Positions 7,527 to 16,318 of a DNA stretch of 34,877 nt are shown piece after piece (position 1 is the first letter of the stretch; every line of letters starts with the position of its first letter). A program made the position numbers and the translations under genes. The stretch lies in the NCBI GenBank assembly GCA_025352825.1, contig JANXSG010000084.1, positions 1 to 34,877 of the forward strand, written 5' to 3'. The notes beneath the pieces are model-generated. The model was not told where the DNA came from. It did no database searches and saw nothing but the letters and a program-made list of their open reading frames with translations. Origin of the DNA: Chthonomonadaceae bacterium (GTDB taxonomy: Bacteria; Armatimonadota; Chthonomonadetes; Chthonomonadales; Chthonomonadaceae).

Positions 7527-8422
7527 GGTATTTTATTCTCCAGATATTTGGAATAAATTTCAGGACGGCGAAAACCCCATCCCATCCAGTTGTAGGGTTT
7601 GCTATGAAAATCTTTCGACACACAGTCCAATGGAACCTCCACTACTTTCACTTGAGATTCTTTTCCCAGTTTGCATAGTATCTCCCCGCGCGGGCCGACG
7701 ATATAGCTGCCTCCGTTAAAACGGCCTGCATGATTTACTACTGCGATATAGATCTCGTTTTCGGCGGCACGGGCTCGCGTAATCAGTTCGTTGTTTACAG
7801 GCGAACCATATTCATGGGAATCTTCACGGGATGTGTTTGTAGCCAGAGGGCATGCTATCAGTTCTGCACCCAGAGCACGAAGGCATCGCACCGTCTCAGG
7901 TATCTCTCTATCAAAACATATCATTATGCCGATCGAAAAACTGTCTTCTTGATATTCCCTGGAAGATACATAAAACCCATCTCCTGGCGTGAAAACCCCG
8001 GTATGTTCCACAGATTCAAAATCGCGGCAGTGGACTTTGCGATAAGTGAAGATAGTCTCACCAGTTTTCCCAATCAAAACTGCGGTATTAAAAAACTGAC
8101 CTGAATGCACGCGTTCTGCAAACCCTAGTACAATATCCACATGATACTGGCGCGCTAGAGCCCTTACCATGCCCACACGCTCGCCTTCCAATGTCTCTGT
8201 AGATACTGGAAATCGCGCTCTCCAATCTTCTGATCCAGGCCCGGCGTAACCGTTAAATACACACTCCGGCGTAATTATCAACTCAGCTCCCTGCATGGCT
8301 GCTTTTTCGATATCCGCCATTAATCGCTGTGTGTTATCCACAACGTTCCACTCTTCTGTATACGTCTGGCACAGGCCAACTCTCAAAATCGTGGGTTTCT
8401 CCAGATGTGGTTCCAAACTCAT
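7523..8422 (-). CDS. Carbon-nitrogen hydrolase (nitrilase superfamily)
   Basis: Nitrilase-superfamily enzymes hydrolyse amides, carbamoyl groups or nitriles with a Glu-Lys-Cys triad. Counting from the ATG at 8422, the triad is Glu53 (ITPE), Lys129 (YRKVHC) and Cys169 (MICFDREIPE). The product is 299 residues, normal for amidase-type members. The frame is open up to 8506, but that extension runs through the intrinsic terminator at 8446-8492. The ATG at 8422 has AAGGA about 11 bases upstream and starts just before the family N-terminus (ILRVGLCQ), so I use it. It is coupled by ATGA to the creatininase-like gene. Confidence 0.9.
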   Translation of the reverse strand: MSLEPHLEKPTILRVGLCQTYTEEWNVVDNTQRLMADIEKAAMQGAELIITPECVFNGYAGPGSEDWRARFPVSTETLEGERVGMVRALARQYHVDIVLGFAERVHSGQFFNTAVLIGKTGETIFTYRKVHCRDFESVEHTGVFTPGDGFYVSSREYQEDSFSIGIMICFDREIPETVRCLRALGAELIACPLATNTSREDSHEYGSPVNNELITRARAAENEIYIAVVNHAGRFNGGSYIVGPRGEILCKLGKESQVKVVEVPLDCVSKDFHSKPYNWMGWGFRRPEIYSKYLENKIP

Positions 8423-8445
8423 GGCAACTGAATCCTTGATGAACG

Positions 8446-8492
8446 AAAAAAAGCCCTGGCTCTGCATTTTATCTTGAATGAAGAGCCAGAGC
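8446..8492 (-). terminator. Intrinsic terminator after the prepilin gene
   Basis: On the minus strand GCTCTGGCTCT pairs with AGAGCCAGGGC (one G-T pair) around an 18-base loop and is followed by seven T. It lies 18 bases after the prepilin stop codon and 24 bases before the nitrilase ATG. Confidence 0.85.
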
Positions 8493-8509
8493 AAAAAGCA
8501 GGTCAAAAA

Positions 8510-9337
8510 TTACTGAGGTTCATTTTCTGGTGGCCAGCCTGTGGCTGGAGTGTTCACGAACTTATGCCCATAACTTTGCAGTTTCGCATGGCCGTCAAAG
8601 TATACTGCGTTGTATCCGCGCTGATGGTTTACGTTAGTTTTGAATCCAGGAGCCAGTTCCGCTCCAACTATGTCCGGGCCATTCCATCCCATTATGCCGC
8701 GTTCGGTCAAAAGAATACGATCAGTTACAAAGTCAGAAGACTCTGATGGATCCATTCCCTGCAATTTGCGAAACTGTCCGTCCGGGTAGCGCACACATGC
8801 GAAAGGCCACCCTGGCTGGCATACATTGTATATCCAGTTTGTTATCCAAAGATAAGATTGAGCGCCTAGATTCACATTCTCAGTGGTCGGCCGGTATTTC
8901 TTATCCGAAGGGCAGTACCAGATGTTATTGTTTTTGGTGTAAGGACCAAGTTGTATGTGCATCAACACTCTATAAAACTCGAATCCATACGTGCATCCGG
9001 TGAAGGCCGGTCCGGGAACACTGGGGATTGTGAGCCCTGTCCAGTCTGCATTAATAGATCCTTCGCATGGTTTTCCCCCAAAATCTACGTACGGATTACG
9101 ATCTGGGTTATTTTCCCAGTTATATGCTACGTTGTTGTTGCCCATTGGGAACTGTTCATCGTAGTCTTGTGCGTACATTTTTATCGAAAGACCCAGCTGT
9201 TTCATGTTCGATAGGCACGAAATGGAACGAGCCTGTTCCCGTGCCTGAGCGAACACAGGGAATAAGATTGCCGCCAATATGGCGATAATTGCTATCACTA
9301 CAAGCAGTTCAATGAGTGTAAAACCTTTACTTTTCAT
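8510..9337 (-). CDS. Prepilin-type N-terminal cleavage/methylation protein
   Basis: A 275-residue prepilin-like protein with leader MKSKG, then [32 protein letters not shown] and [11 protein letters not shown]. Near the C-terminus [10 protein letters not shown] is the DGH motif of the DUF1559-like group. I start at the ATG at 9337 because AAGGAG lies seven bases upstream; ATGs at 9343 and 9367 are open but badly placed for that site. It follows the GntR-type regulator and the 64-residue membrane protein on the same strand and is closed by an intrinsic terminator, so these three probably form one operon. It shares its N-terminal architecture with the prepilin at 1865-2647 but the soluble domains differ. 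Confidence 0.88.
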   Translation of the reverse strand: MKSKGFTLIELLVVIAIIAILAAILFPVFAQAREQARSISCLSNMKQLGLSIKMYAQDYDEQFPMGNNNVAYNWENNPDRNPYVDFGGKPCEGSINADWTGLTIPSVPGPAFTGCTYGFEFYRVLMHIQLGPYTKNNNIWYCPSDKKYRPTTENVNLGAQSYLWITNWIYNVCQPGWPFACVRYPDGQFRKLQGMDPSESSDFVTDRILLTERGIMGWNGPDIVGAELAPGFKTNVNHQRGYNAVYFDGHAKLQSYGHKFVNTPATGWPPENEPQ

Positions 9338-9358
9338 TTGCATTCTCCTTAAGATACG

Positions 9359-9375
9359 GATCGGCATTACCGATC
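9359..9375 (-). other. Small hairpin upstream of the prepilin ribosome binding site
   Basis: GATCGG-TAATG-CCGATC is a perfect 6-bp stem with a 5-base loop, about ten bases before the AAGGAG that serves the prepilin start at 9337. It could affect translation or be part of an operator; there is no direct evidence for either. Confidence 0.35.
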
Positions 9376-9451
9376 TTCGTACGGCGTTTAGTATTACAGC
9401 GGTAATTGTTCAGAGCGAAATTACAATTTCCTCAACTTGAATCGACTTGAC

Positions 9452-9646
9452 CTATTTAACGGGTGGTGGCTGCATGCCCCCCATTCTACGCTGAATTTCC
9501 TTTGTTACTTGCGGCGGCATCATGTCCTGACTTGGATCATCCTTTTTGATCTCCCCCGCTCCAGAGCGCCAGAATGCCAATGCAGCAATACCTAGTATTG
9601 CAATAATAGCTAAGATAGCTGCGATCGGAGAGATCGTTTTTTTCAT
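9452..9646 (-). CDS. Small single-span membrane protein
   Basis: A 64-residue protein with a Lys-rich start (MKKTIS), one hydrophobic helix at about residues 6-26 and a polar, Met/Pro-rich tail containing QDMMPPQVTKEIQRRMGGMQPPP. A strong GGAGGTG lies six bases before the ATG, which supports it as a real gene despite its length. I do not recognise a named family, though short proteins with a similar MPP...RRM...PPP tail are familiar beside prepilin genes in related genomes (an impression, not a search). It lies between the regulator and the prepilin and is probably co-transcribed with both. Confidence 0.72.
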   Translation of the reverse strand: MKKTISPIAAILAIIAILGIAALAFWRSGAGEIKKDDPSQDMMPPQVTKEIQRRMGGMQPPPVK

Positions 9647-9671
9647 GTTACACCTCCATTCATGAATATAA

Positions 9672-10796
9672 TTACCGAACAGACATCACTGCGCGTTCGC
9701 GCACTGCTGCTCGCGTATGGCTGCGAATATATAATGGCGCTTCCAGCATTAGTGTTTGGGGACTGTCTACCCCAGTCTCAATTTTATCAATCAAAAGGCT
9801 GCACGCCATTTCGCCCATGCGTTCGAAATCCGGGTTACTAGTAGGGAAAGGCGGTTCGAAATGACGAGCAGACGTGCGGTTGTCGAATCCTGTAACGCAT
9901 ATCTCGTCCGGTATCAAAATTCCTCTTGCTTCCATGAGAGATATGAGTTCCATGGCGATGGAATCTTCGGGTGCAATTATAGCCGTAGGTGGATCTGTAA
10001 GCTTCTGCCACGCATCCAGAATTGCCTCTAACGCAGGCTCATGTTCGTCCCGGGTATCGAATCGGCCAACTAGTTCCGGGCAGTATGGAAGAGAAAAATC
10101 GCTATGAGCATCTCGATATCCCTGATGGCGTGACATTAGCGAACCATGCAGTATCTCTTCGAAGAAAGTGAGTAGTGCAATGCGGCGATGGCCTTCTCCG
10201 ATCAGCCATTCTGTCATAGAATAACCGAGTCGCTGATTATCAAATATCACTTGAGTTCTACCTTGCTCTGGCAGGCATGTATCCAGCAATACTATGGGTA
10301 CATTAATATTTTGAGTCAGTAGATAATCCGAGGAAGCAAAGGCAATTCTTCGAGGGAACGGTGTGATGATAAGCCCGCTCGCACCCGAAGAGACGAAATC
10401 CATCACTGCATCACGCTCTCGCGTCACATCATTGCCTGCACTTCCCATTAAAACACGATATCCACGGCGGTGTGCGATGCGGTCGACTCCCCTAAACGCC
10501 CGTTGAATCAACTCTTCACCTGCAAGCGGAGCTACATATCCGATTACACGATTCGTCGCCGCACTTTGATCTGTGCACTCTAGTGAACCCGTTGTAAATA
10601 AACCTCTGCGATGCTGCTTGACCAGGAAACCTTCACCTGCGAGAGAAGCCAGAGCTTTGCTGATCGTTGGGCGGCTCACCTGATACCTGTCCTGGAGTTC
10701 TCTTTCCGATGGCAGACGAACTCCTTCTTGATTGACATCAAGTAGATCATTCCTTAAACGTTCCTTGATTATTTCATATAAAGGTATACGATTCAC
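9672..10796 (-). CDS. GntR-type HTH / LacI-type ligand-binding transcriptional regulator
   Basis: A 374-residue repressor-like protein. Residues 1-70 form a GntR winged helix (LPSERELQDRYQVSRPTISKALASLAGEGFLV). From about 85 onward it has a LacI/periplasmic-binding-protein sensor domain (GYVAPLAGEELIQRAFRGV, then GLIITPFPRR, VLLDTCLP and VCVTGFDN-like segments). This AraR-like combination usually senses a sugar. Its promoter carries two TGGTAATACA repeats just after the -10 box; the same arrangement precedes the PHP-hydrolase operon at 14.3 kb. I infer that it represses itself and that operon. It is followed by the small membrane protein and the prepilin on the same strand. Confidence 0.9.
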   Translation of the reverse strand: MNRIPLYEIIKERLRNDLLDVNQEGVRLPSERELQDRYQVSRPTISKALASLAGEGFLVKQHRRGLFTTGSLECTDQSAATNRVIGYVAPLAGEELIQRAFRGVDRIAHRRGYRVLMGSAGNDVTRERDAVMDFVSSGASGLIITPFPRRIAFASSDYLLTQNINVPIVLLDTCLPEQGRTQVIFDNQRLGYSMTEWLIGEGHRRIALLTFFEEILHGSLMSRHQGYRDAHSDFSLPYCPELVGRFDTRDEHEPALEAILDAWQKLTDPPTAIIAPEDSIAMELISLMEARGILIPDEICVTGFDNRTSARHFEPPFPTSNPDFERMGEMACSLLIDKIETGVDSPQTLMLEAPLYIRSHTRAAVRERAVMSVR

Positions 10797-10837
10797 AGAT
10801 AAATTCCTAATATCAAGAATGCACTTGCAATATATTT

Positions 10838-10894
10838 TGTATTACCAGATTTGCATTGTATTACCAGTATAAAGGATATTTCATAATCTGTCAA
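10838..10894 (-). promoter_or_regulatory. Promoter and double operator of the GntR-type regulator gene
   Basis: On the minus strand TTGACA (10894-10889), 17 bp, then TATACT (10871-10866). Directly overlapping the end of the -10 box are two direct copies of TGGTAATACA (10866-10857 and 10847-10838), 19 bp start to start. The position across the transcription start fits repression. The same layout is found at 14318-14373. Confidence 0.85.
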
Positions 10895-10904
10895 GAGGGC
10901 AGCC

Positions 10905-11630
10905 CTATCTATTTTGCAACTTTATTCTTATTTTATGAGTTGCATTCTTAAGTTTCTGCTTAGCTGGAAAAGTAAATCGGAATAAGATGGGTATTTCGCT
11001 TCGAAACCCAATATCTTGCGTTCCCTGCCCCACATCAAGATTTAAATTTATCTCGTAAAGCCCAGGACTGCTGCACATTACGCGCAGAAGAATGTACTCT
11101 ACAGGAGTTCCATTGAGAAGTGGAGTGGTATTTGTACCCGATGCTGCCTCCAGTTTCAGCTCAAGTGATTTATTCGACGCAGAAGATTCCATGTCACTAT
11201 GCAAACGCAAAGGTGCGGTCATGCCGGAATCGTTATTTATTCGAACCAAAAACCGACTGGCCTTTCCGGAACATAATTCTGCATGGACTTTGCCTGGCTT
11301 AAGCTTGATCCTGGATTCCGGGTTAATCTCGATATCGAAAAGAGTGTAATTTGATAATAGCTGTTCGGCCTGTTGTTTGTCACCTTTCGACAAATCATAG
11401 TAAATTTTATTCAGTACTGGGAGAGGTACTTCGGCATGACTTTTTTCAAGCTGATGAGTAAGTGACTTGAGATATTCAACTGAGGGGGTTGTCACCTCAC
11501 TTGACGCGGATACTCGTGCGGGCACAATGGCAGTATGTATTATGAGGTAAGCGATTGAGACTATACGAATACGCATCTTCGCAATATTACGATTAACATT
11601 ATGCAAGCGCCGCATTTGGTATGTAGTCAT
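10905..11630 (-). CDS. Exported protein, stand-alone copy of the PHP-hydrolase N-terminal domain
   Basis: A 241-residue protein with a hydrophobic signal segment (about residues 20-42, ending VSASSE). Its body resembles the first 200 residues of the upstream 890-residue hydrolase: a helical stretch, then a beta-rich part with KPGKVHAELCSGKASRFLVRINNDSGMTAPL against the upstream RGKSTHVT...GWRTYLIKVINEAGVTSPL, and VEYILLRVMCSSPG against LEYRVVSLYSKAPG. It also ends with GQGTQDIGFRSEIPILFRF. The ATG overlaps the upstream TGA (ATGA at 11627-11630). An alternative ATG at 11576 gives a tidier signal peptide. The domain has no function known to me; it may be a secreted partner or binding module of the hydrolase. 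Confidence 0.75.
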   Translation of the reverse strand: MTTYQMRRLHNVNRNIAKMRIRIVSIAYLIIHTAIVPARVSASSEVTTPSVEYLKSLTHQLEKSHAEVPLPVLNKIYYDLSKGDKQQAEQLLSNYTLFDIEINPESRIKLKPGKVHAELCSGKASRFLVRINNDSGMTAPLRLHSDMESSASNKSLELKLEAASGTNTTPLLNGTPVEYILLRVMCSSPGLYEINLNLDVGQGTQDIGFRSEIPILFRFTFPAKQKLKNATHKIRIKLQNR

Positions 11631-14299
11631 TCAGCTACTGTCTCTGTCAATCTCTGGCGATATATATTTCTTGCATGTTCGTATACTGCCTTCGCTTCCT
11701 CTTTTTCGTTTTTATTATAAAAGCGCTCTTTCTGAGACCAGCACTGGTCCACTCCTCGAAGGCACCATTGCACACTGCGTCGACTGGCGCGTATTGGTTT
11801 GCCATCAATCAGTACAAAGAATGGATTTGTATGGGACGAGCCAAGAATTCGAACAGTGATCCAACTGCTTTGCTCAACTGGTACAGAGAACTGAACATCA
11901 CGCAGAACTCCATCGGTCGGGATCATTTTCTGAGCCACGGGATAACCGTTTATAACTACTTCCACCGGAACAGAGTCAGGGTCTCCAGGCTCCTTCATCC
12001 GCGCGGCTGTTTTAACTGTAATGCCAACGTTTCCAGCTTTATCTAGCAGTAACTCGCTATCCTTTTCTCCCAGGCTAAGCCCATTGAGCTGATACTCCGG
12101 GAGATGACTTCGTCCGTCACTTACGTAGCAGCGGCCTTTTTTGATTCCTTCACACCAGTTATCGAAATCCAGGCGCCCGTCCAGTTTGACATACGAACGG
12201 CCTTTCCCAACACGCTCCCCTGTTAAGCATGGGAAATCAGTCTCCCCGCTTATGCGAGTTCGAAATCCACAATTTAGTGTGTGGTACCAGATATTTAATT
12301 CTTCTTTTCTAGAGGTATTCATGGTTGCAAGAAAATCGATCGCGGGTACAAGCTTGTTATCAGGACCGGGGACTTCATGAGTCACATCAGCGATATATTC
12401 CATCGCCCCTATACCATCGAAATTGGGAACAGAGTAGGAGGGCAGGCCATCGGGGCCGTCTTTTTCAGCTACGCGCCCGACCGAACCAGACAACCCAATC
12501 GCTGAATGAGCGGTGCCGCATATTGCTCCCTGCTGTTTCGCCCAGCGCAGTGTATTCAGGCACAGGGTAGGCCAGTGATCTTTTGAAACACCTCCTGGAT
12601 ATATCTGATTCTTAAGACGTAAGAGGCATAAATGGCCGGACTGATGAGAGCCAAAACCCGAAACCTCAATATCGTAACGAAGTAGATATGGATACGATGA
12701 TGTAGATGCTGTCCGCCCGGTAAAAAACTTTTTCTGATAGTCGAAACAAGGCCCCCATGTAAGATTGCAGCCTACTTTTAAATCTTCACCCTCAATGTGC
12801 CTTTGCATATCTGCGGGAAGAACACCTTCCGTAGGGTTGGAGTAGTGAGCACATCCTGCTGCATGAATATGATGATCGCCCGACCACCAGCCTAGAGAAG
12901 CGGGATCTATCCAGCGCTTAACCTGGTAATTAAATTTTTTAGTCTGTGATCCGACCAGAAGTGTTCTAGTTTCCGGCAGCGATTCAGGTCCACGCGAACA
13001 TACTACTGTGTAGCTGCCTTCTGGAAGACGTAGTATTTCACCATCCCTGCGATAGACTTGCGGCTGAAAATAGAAATCCGGCGCTAATCGTTTTGCCTGG
13101 GAAGGAAAAACTCGTCCTTGTTTATCCCTTATTAAAAAACATGCAGTTGTTGGATTTCCATCTTGGTCTCTCACCGATAGTTTCACAGGAACGGAACTTG
13201 CAGTATGTAATTTTAGTGGCAATTGTACCCATGCCGATCCGGGTGCATCTTCATTAACAATTTCAATCCAGTCGATGTCGAGTCTGCCTGCCTTGCTGCC
13301 GAGGTCAATTCGGAGCTGCCTGAGATCTCCTTCCGTCTTAAACGGAATGGAGCACTCCTGCCATTTACCATCCAGATGGCTCAGTGAAAAAACAGCCTGA
13401 TGACTACCATCCATCTGTGGTCTGTCATCTGTCGCCCAAAACACCTGTCCTACATCTTCATGATCGGTACGTAGACGCATTCGAAGCCGAAGCTGCCCTC
13501 CTGGGAGATGCACGGCAGATGTCATATAAGGATCATTCACCTCTGTTTGAACATGCAAGTGACCATCTTTTACATTCAGGCGGCAGTCTTTCTCAGCCTG
13601 CCAGCCACCGGTATTTTGTCGAAATGTCCAGAGTTTGTGTGAAGCAGCTTCCGATTTGTGATCGCGGATATTACCCCAGTCCTGCCGGCGAACATAAAAT
13701 GAGAGGATAGCAGGGCGTGTTCCAGGTGCTTTACTGTAAAGAGATACAACCCTATACTCCAGCCCGAGTCCGCTAAGGTCGGCCAGTAGAGGAGGATGAT
13801 CGAAAGATTCGATATCCAGCCAGCGCTTGCTTACTTCTGAGAGCGGAGATTCTACTAACGGACGGGCGTTCTCGCTCTTTAACTGCAGGGGAGAGGTAAC
13901 TCCCGCCTCATTAATGACCTTGATAAGATACGTACGCCATCCTTGTTCGATTAGAGAATGCCTGCTTGGATTGGCGGTAACATGGGTCGACTTTCCGCGA
14001 GGTATTCGAACAGCAGCCAGGCATAGCGGATCAAGTACGCGCTGAACATTCGCAGTTATTCGGGCATCATCAGTTCCGCCTGTAGCGCTATTCAACTCTT
14101 TTTGCAGTTTCTCTGGCAGAGGTTGACCGAGCATCATGAGTGCCTGACTAAGTCGATGTAGTTGGGAGATGAGCGGCTGTCGATCTACACGTTGCACCAG
14201 TGGAAGTGGAACCACCGCCTTTTGCTGAGTATTGCCAATACTGATACTGTTCATAGTAATCAGAATTAAGGTTACAATAAGGAAATGTTTTCGAGGCAT
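11627..14299 (-). CDS. Secreted CehA/McbA-like metallohydrolase with PHP-type domain
   Basis: This 890-residue protein has a signal peptide (residues 1-24). A conserved domain at about 40-205 is repeated in the next gene. A beta-sandwich that looks like a carbohydrate-binding module covers about 220-350 (ends LDIDWIEIVNED), followed by an Ig-like/carboxypeptidase-regulatory-like stretch around 365-450. The metal-dependent hydrolase part begins at 470 with WWSGDHHIHAAG (His476/477/479) and continues with GTAHSAIG and SGETDFPC. Related CehA/McbA proteins hydrolyse carbamate or phosphoester bonds, but most secreted ones are uncharacterised. AGGAGAAG precedes the ATG. It is the first gene of an operon whose promoter carries the twin TGGTAATACA operator. 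Confidence 0.85.
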   Translation of the reverse strand: MPRKHFLIVTLILITMNSISIGNTQQKAVVPLPLVQRVDRQPLISQLHRLSQALMMLGQPLPEKLQKELNSATGGTDDARITANVQRVLDPLCLAAVRIPRGKSTHVTANPSRHSLIEQGWRTYLIKVINEAGVTSPLQLKSENARPLVESPLSEVSKRWLDIESFDHPPLLADLSGLGLEYRVVSLYSKAPGTRPAILSFYVRRQDWGNIRDHKSEAASHKLWTFRQNTGGWQAEKDCRLNVKDGHLHVQTEVNDPYMTSAVHLPGGQLRLRMRLRTDHEDVGQVFWATDDRPQMDGSHQAVFSLSHLDGKWQECSIPFKTEGDLRQLRIDLGSKAGRLDIDWIEIVNEDAPGSAWVQLPLKLHTASSVPVKLSVRDQDGNPTTACFLIRDKQGRVFPSQAKRLAPDFYFQPQVYRRDGEILRLPEGSYTVVCSRGPESLPETRTLLVGSQTKKFNYQVKRWIDPASLGWWSGDHHIHAAGCAHYSNPTEGVLPADMQRHIEGEDLKVGCNLTWGPCFDYQKKFFTGRTASTSSYPYLLRYDIEVSGFGSHQSGHLCLLRLKNQIYPGGVSKDHWPTLCLNTLRWAKQQGAICGTAHSAIGLSGSVGRVAEKDGPDGLPSYSVPNFDGIGAMEYIADVTHEVPGPDNKLVPAIDFLATMNTSRKEELNIWYHTLNCGFRTRISGETDFPCLTGERVGKGRSYVKLDGRLDFDNWCEGIKKGRCYVSDGRSHLPEYQLNGLSLGEKDSELLLDKAGNVGITVKTAARMKEPGDPDSVPVEVVINGYPVAQKMIPTDGVLRDVQFSVPVEQSSWITVRILGSSHTNPFFVLIDGKPIRASRRSVQWCLRGVDQCWSQKERFYNKNEKEEAKAVYEHARNIYRQRLTETVAE

Positions 14300-14317
14300 A
14301 TTCTTCTCCTGGTGTAA

Positions 14318-14373
14318 TGTATTACCAATCGCAATTGTATTACCAGTATAACAATTTGAGCAGCTCCTGTCAA
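14318..14373 (-). promoter_or_regulatory. Promoter and double operator of the PHP-hydrolase operon
   Basis: On the minus strand TTGACA (14373-14368), 17 bp, then TATACT (14350-14345), running into TGGTAATACA (14345-14336) and a second copy (14327-14318), 18 bp start to start. The spacer is unrelated to that of the regulator promoter at 10838-10894, so the shared parts are the functional boxes, not a recent duplication. Confidence 0.85.
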
Positions 14374-14607
14374 GAATGAAAATCTACTATTTTCAACATG
14401 AGATAAAATTGAAATGAGCACAGAGGGAATTACAAAAGTTATAAAGTATCTGAAACACTGTTAATACCCCTTCTTCCAAAAACAGCAGAAGGGGAAGACT
14501 AAATCAATATTCTGTCTTAACTGGACAATGTTACTTGAGGAAGCATTTACCCCTCTTCCAACAAAGTAAAGTGTCTGGGAGAGGGGTTGGGGTGAGGTGG
14601 ATAAGTA
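14374..14607. other. Gene-free stretch with a diverged REP-like pair
   Basis: Between the hydrolase promoter and the stop codon of the DUF1501 gene there is no gene. It contains AT-rich sequence and a diverged REP-like pair (14467-14600). Confidence 0.6.
14467..14600. repeat. REP-like inverted pair, diverged and shorter
   Basis: Unit 1 (about 14467-14496) has CCCCTTCTTCC-AAAAA-CAGCAGAAGGGG. Unit 2 (about 14550-14600) has CCCCTCTTCC and GGGAGAGGGG around an enlarged loop, then GGGGTGAGG. The inner spacing is about 66 bp, shorter than in the three better-conserved pairs. It lies directly after the stop of the DUF1501 gene. Confidence 0.7.
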
Positions 14608-16083
14608 TCAGGTGAAGAGGCCGGCGACTACTTTACCCTTGACCAGTTCGCGCGGCTGATTTAGATGGTTGTAGACGATGGTCTCCGGAGAAATTCCCAG
14701 TGAGTGGTAGATTGTCGCCAATATATCAGTTGGATGGACTGGATTTTCGGACGGTGAGGAAGCAGTCGCATCGGACTTGCCGTATACCTTACCTCGTCCG
14801 ATTCCGCCGCCAGCGATAAGAGCGGTGTAACAGTATGGCCAATGGTCGCGGCCATCAGGTGCATTTCCGTTTCCAGAAGTACTGACGCCCAGTCGCGGTG
14901 ATCTCCCGAACTCCCCGATTGCAACAACCAGCGTCTCATCCAGCATTCCTCGCTGGCTGAGGTCTTCCAGCAGTGCAGCGAGAGCGCTGTCCAGTTTCGG
15001 GCAGTGTAGATCTTTTAAAGGACCAAAGTTTGCGGCATGAGTATCCCAGGCAGTTACCTTCGGATCGCCATTTGCTACAGACGGCCAGTTCACCTGGACA
15101 AATCGTGATCCAGCCTCGATCAACCTTCGCGCCATCAGGGTAGACTGTCCGAAAACATGCCTGCCGTAGCGATCCCGAACCTTGTCCGGCTCCTGATGCA
15201 AGTCCATCGCGTTCCGGACACGCCCGCTCAAGATCAGCCCCAGTGCTTTGTCGTAGTAGCTATCCAGCGCGTAGCTGCTCACTGCTTTATCCAACTCCGG
15301 CATACCCGCATCAATCACTTTGCGGAGATTGGCTCGGCGCTCCATACGTCCACGATTAACCTCTGATCGAAGTGTGAAATCGTCCAGCTTGATTTTATCC
15401 ATCGCCATAGCATCACTGTCTGCGCCTGTGGGGTAGAGGTAGAACGGATCGTAAGCCTTACCCAGGAATCCGGCAGTCCCTGCTTTACCAATGACATTGC
15501 TCTCCTGCAGCGGGCGAGGAAGCATCACGAATGGAAGCATGGGCACATCGGGCGGAAGAAACTTGGAAATATGAGAACCCATGTTCGGGTAGTCGGCGGG
15601 AGACGGCGGCTCTAGCTGACCCGAAGGCGAGACCTTGTCAGCCTGCTCACCCGTGAGCATCTGATAGATTGCAGCGGTGTGGTTGAACAGACCGTTCGGC
15701 GTGTAGGAGACCGATCTGATAAGCGTTGCCTTATCCATCTGCTGGGCAAGCTTGGGCATAACTTCCGAAAGCCAGATGCCAGGAACGTTGGATTTGATAG
15801 GTTTAAACAGCCCGCGAACATTTTCAGGAGCATCCGGCTTGGGATCCCAGATATCGATATGGCTCGGACCGCCCTGCAAGTAGATGAGGATTACGGATTT
15901 GGCGCTCCCAAAACCGCCTTTGCCTTTTGCCGCAGCGGTTTTCGGCTGTGTGGCCGCCATCGCCTCAAGCTGAAGGATCTCTGGAAGGCTGATACCCAGC
16001 AAACCGGCGCCACCGATTCTGATCAGTTCGCGTCGGGTGACTCCATCACAGTCTCGCATATGATTTCCAGGAATGGATAACAT
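14608..16083 (-). CDS. DUF1501 protein, Tat-exported (second copy)
   Basis: A 491-residue DUF1501 protein, a group with an alkaline phosphatase/sulfatase-like fold common in Planctomycetes-type genomes and functionally undefined. A twin-arginine signal ([15 protein letters not shown]) is near residue 16. The motifs [28 protein letters not shown] and [10 protein letters not shown] follow, the last resembling the metal site of the superfamily. GGAGAG lies four bases before the ATG at 16083. It is the last gene of the five-gene cluster, downstream of a second DUF1501 gene that shares the same motif order but is clearly divergent, so the pair is not a recent duplication. It is bounded on both sides by REP-like pairs. 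Confidence 0.9.
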   Translation of the reverse strand: MLSIPGNHMRDCDGVTRRELIRIGGAGLLGISLPEILQLEAMAATQPKTAAAKGKGGFGSAKSVILIYLQGGPSHIDIWDPKPDAPENVRGLFKPIKSNVPGIWLSEVMPKLAQQMDKATLIRSVSYTPNGLFNHTAAIYQMLTGEQADKVSPSGQLEPPSPADYPNMGSHISKFLPPDVPMLPFVMLPRPLQESNVIGKAGTAGFLGKAYDPFYLYPTGADSDAMAMDKIKLDDFTLRSEVNRGRMERRANLRKVIDAGMPELDKAVSSYALDSYYDKALGLILSGRVRNAMDLHQEPDKVRDRYGRHVFGQSTLMARRLIEAGSRFVQVNWPSVANGDPKVTAWDTHAANFGPLKDLHCPKLDSALAALLEDLSQRGMLDETLVVAIGEFGRSPRLGVSTSGNGNAPDGRDHWPYCYTALIAGGGIGRGKVYGKSDATASSPSENPVHPTDILATIYHSLGISPETIVYNHLNQPRELVKGKVVAGLFT

Positions 16084-16137
16084 GGCACTCTCCTCATAGT
16101 TCCGCCGGATCAGAGAACCCTGGCAGTTACGTTTTCG

Positions 16138-16311
16138 CCCTCACCCCCTGCCCCTCTCCCAAAAACAGGAGGGGGGTTGACTAAGGCATGAGTTTTCAGT
16201 ATTCGTATAATAGTCGTTATAACTGATACATCGATATCTTACGGATTGCAAAGATAACCCATAACTTCGTGTTCCCCTCTCCTGTTTTTGGGAGAGGGCA
16301 AGGGTAAGGGC
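16138..16311. repeat. REP-like inverted pair between the two DUF1501 genes
   Basis: Unit 1 (about 16138-16180) has GCCCTCACCCCC then CCCCTCTCCC-AAAAA-CAGGAGGGG. Unit 2 (about 16273-16311) has CCCCTCTCCTG-TTTTT-GGGAGAGGG. The conserved CAGGAG and CTCCTG cores are 107 bp apart and the sequence between them is unrelated to that in the other pairs. Confidence 0.9.
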
Positions 16312-16318
16312 TTTTCAT

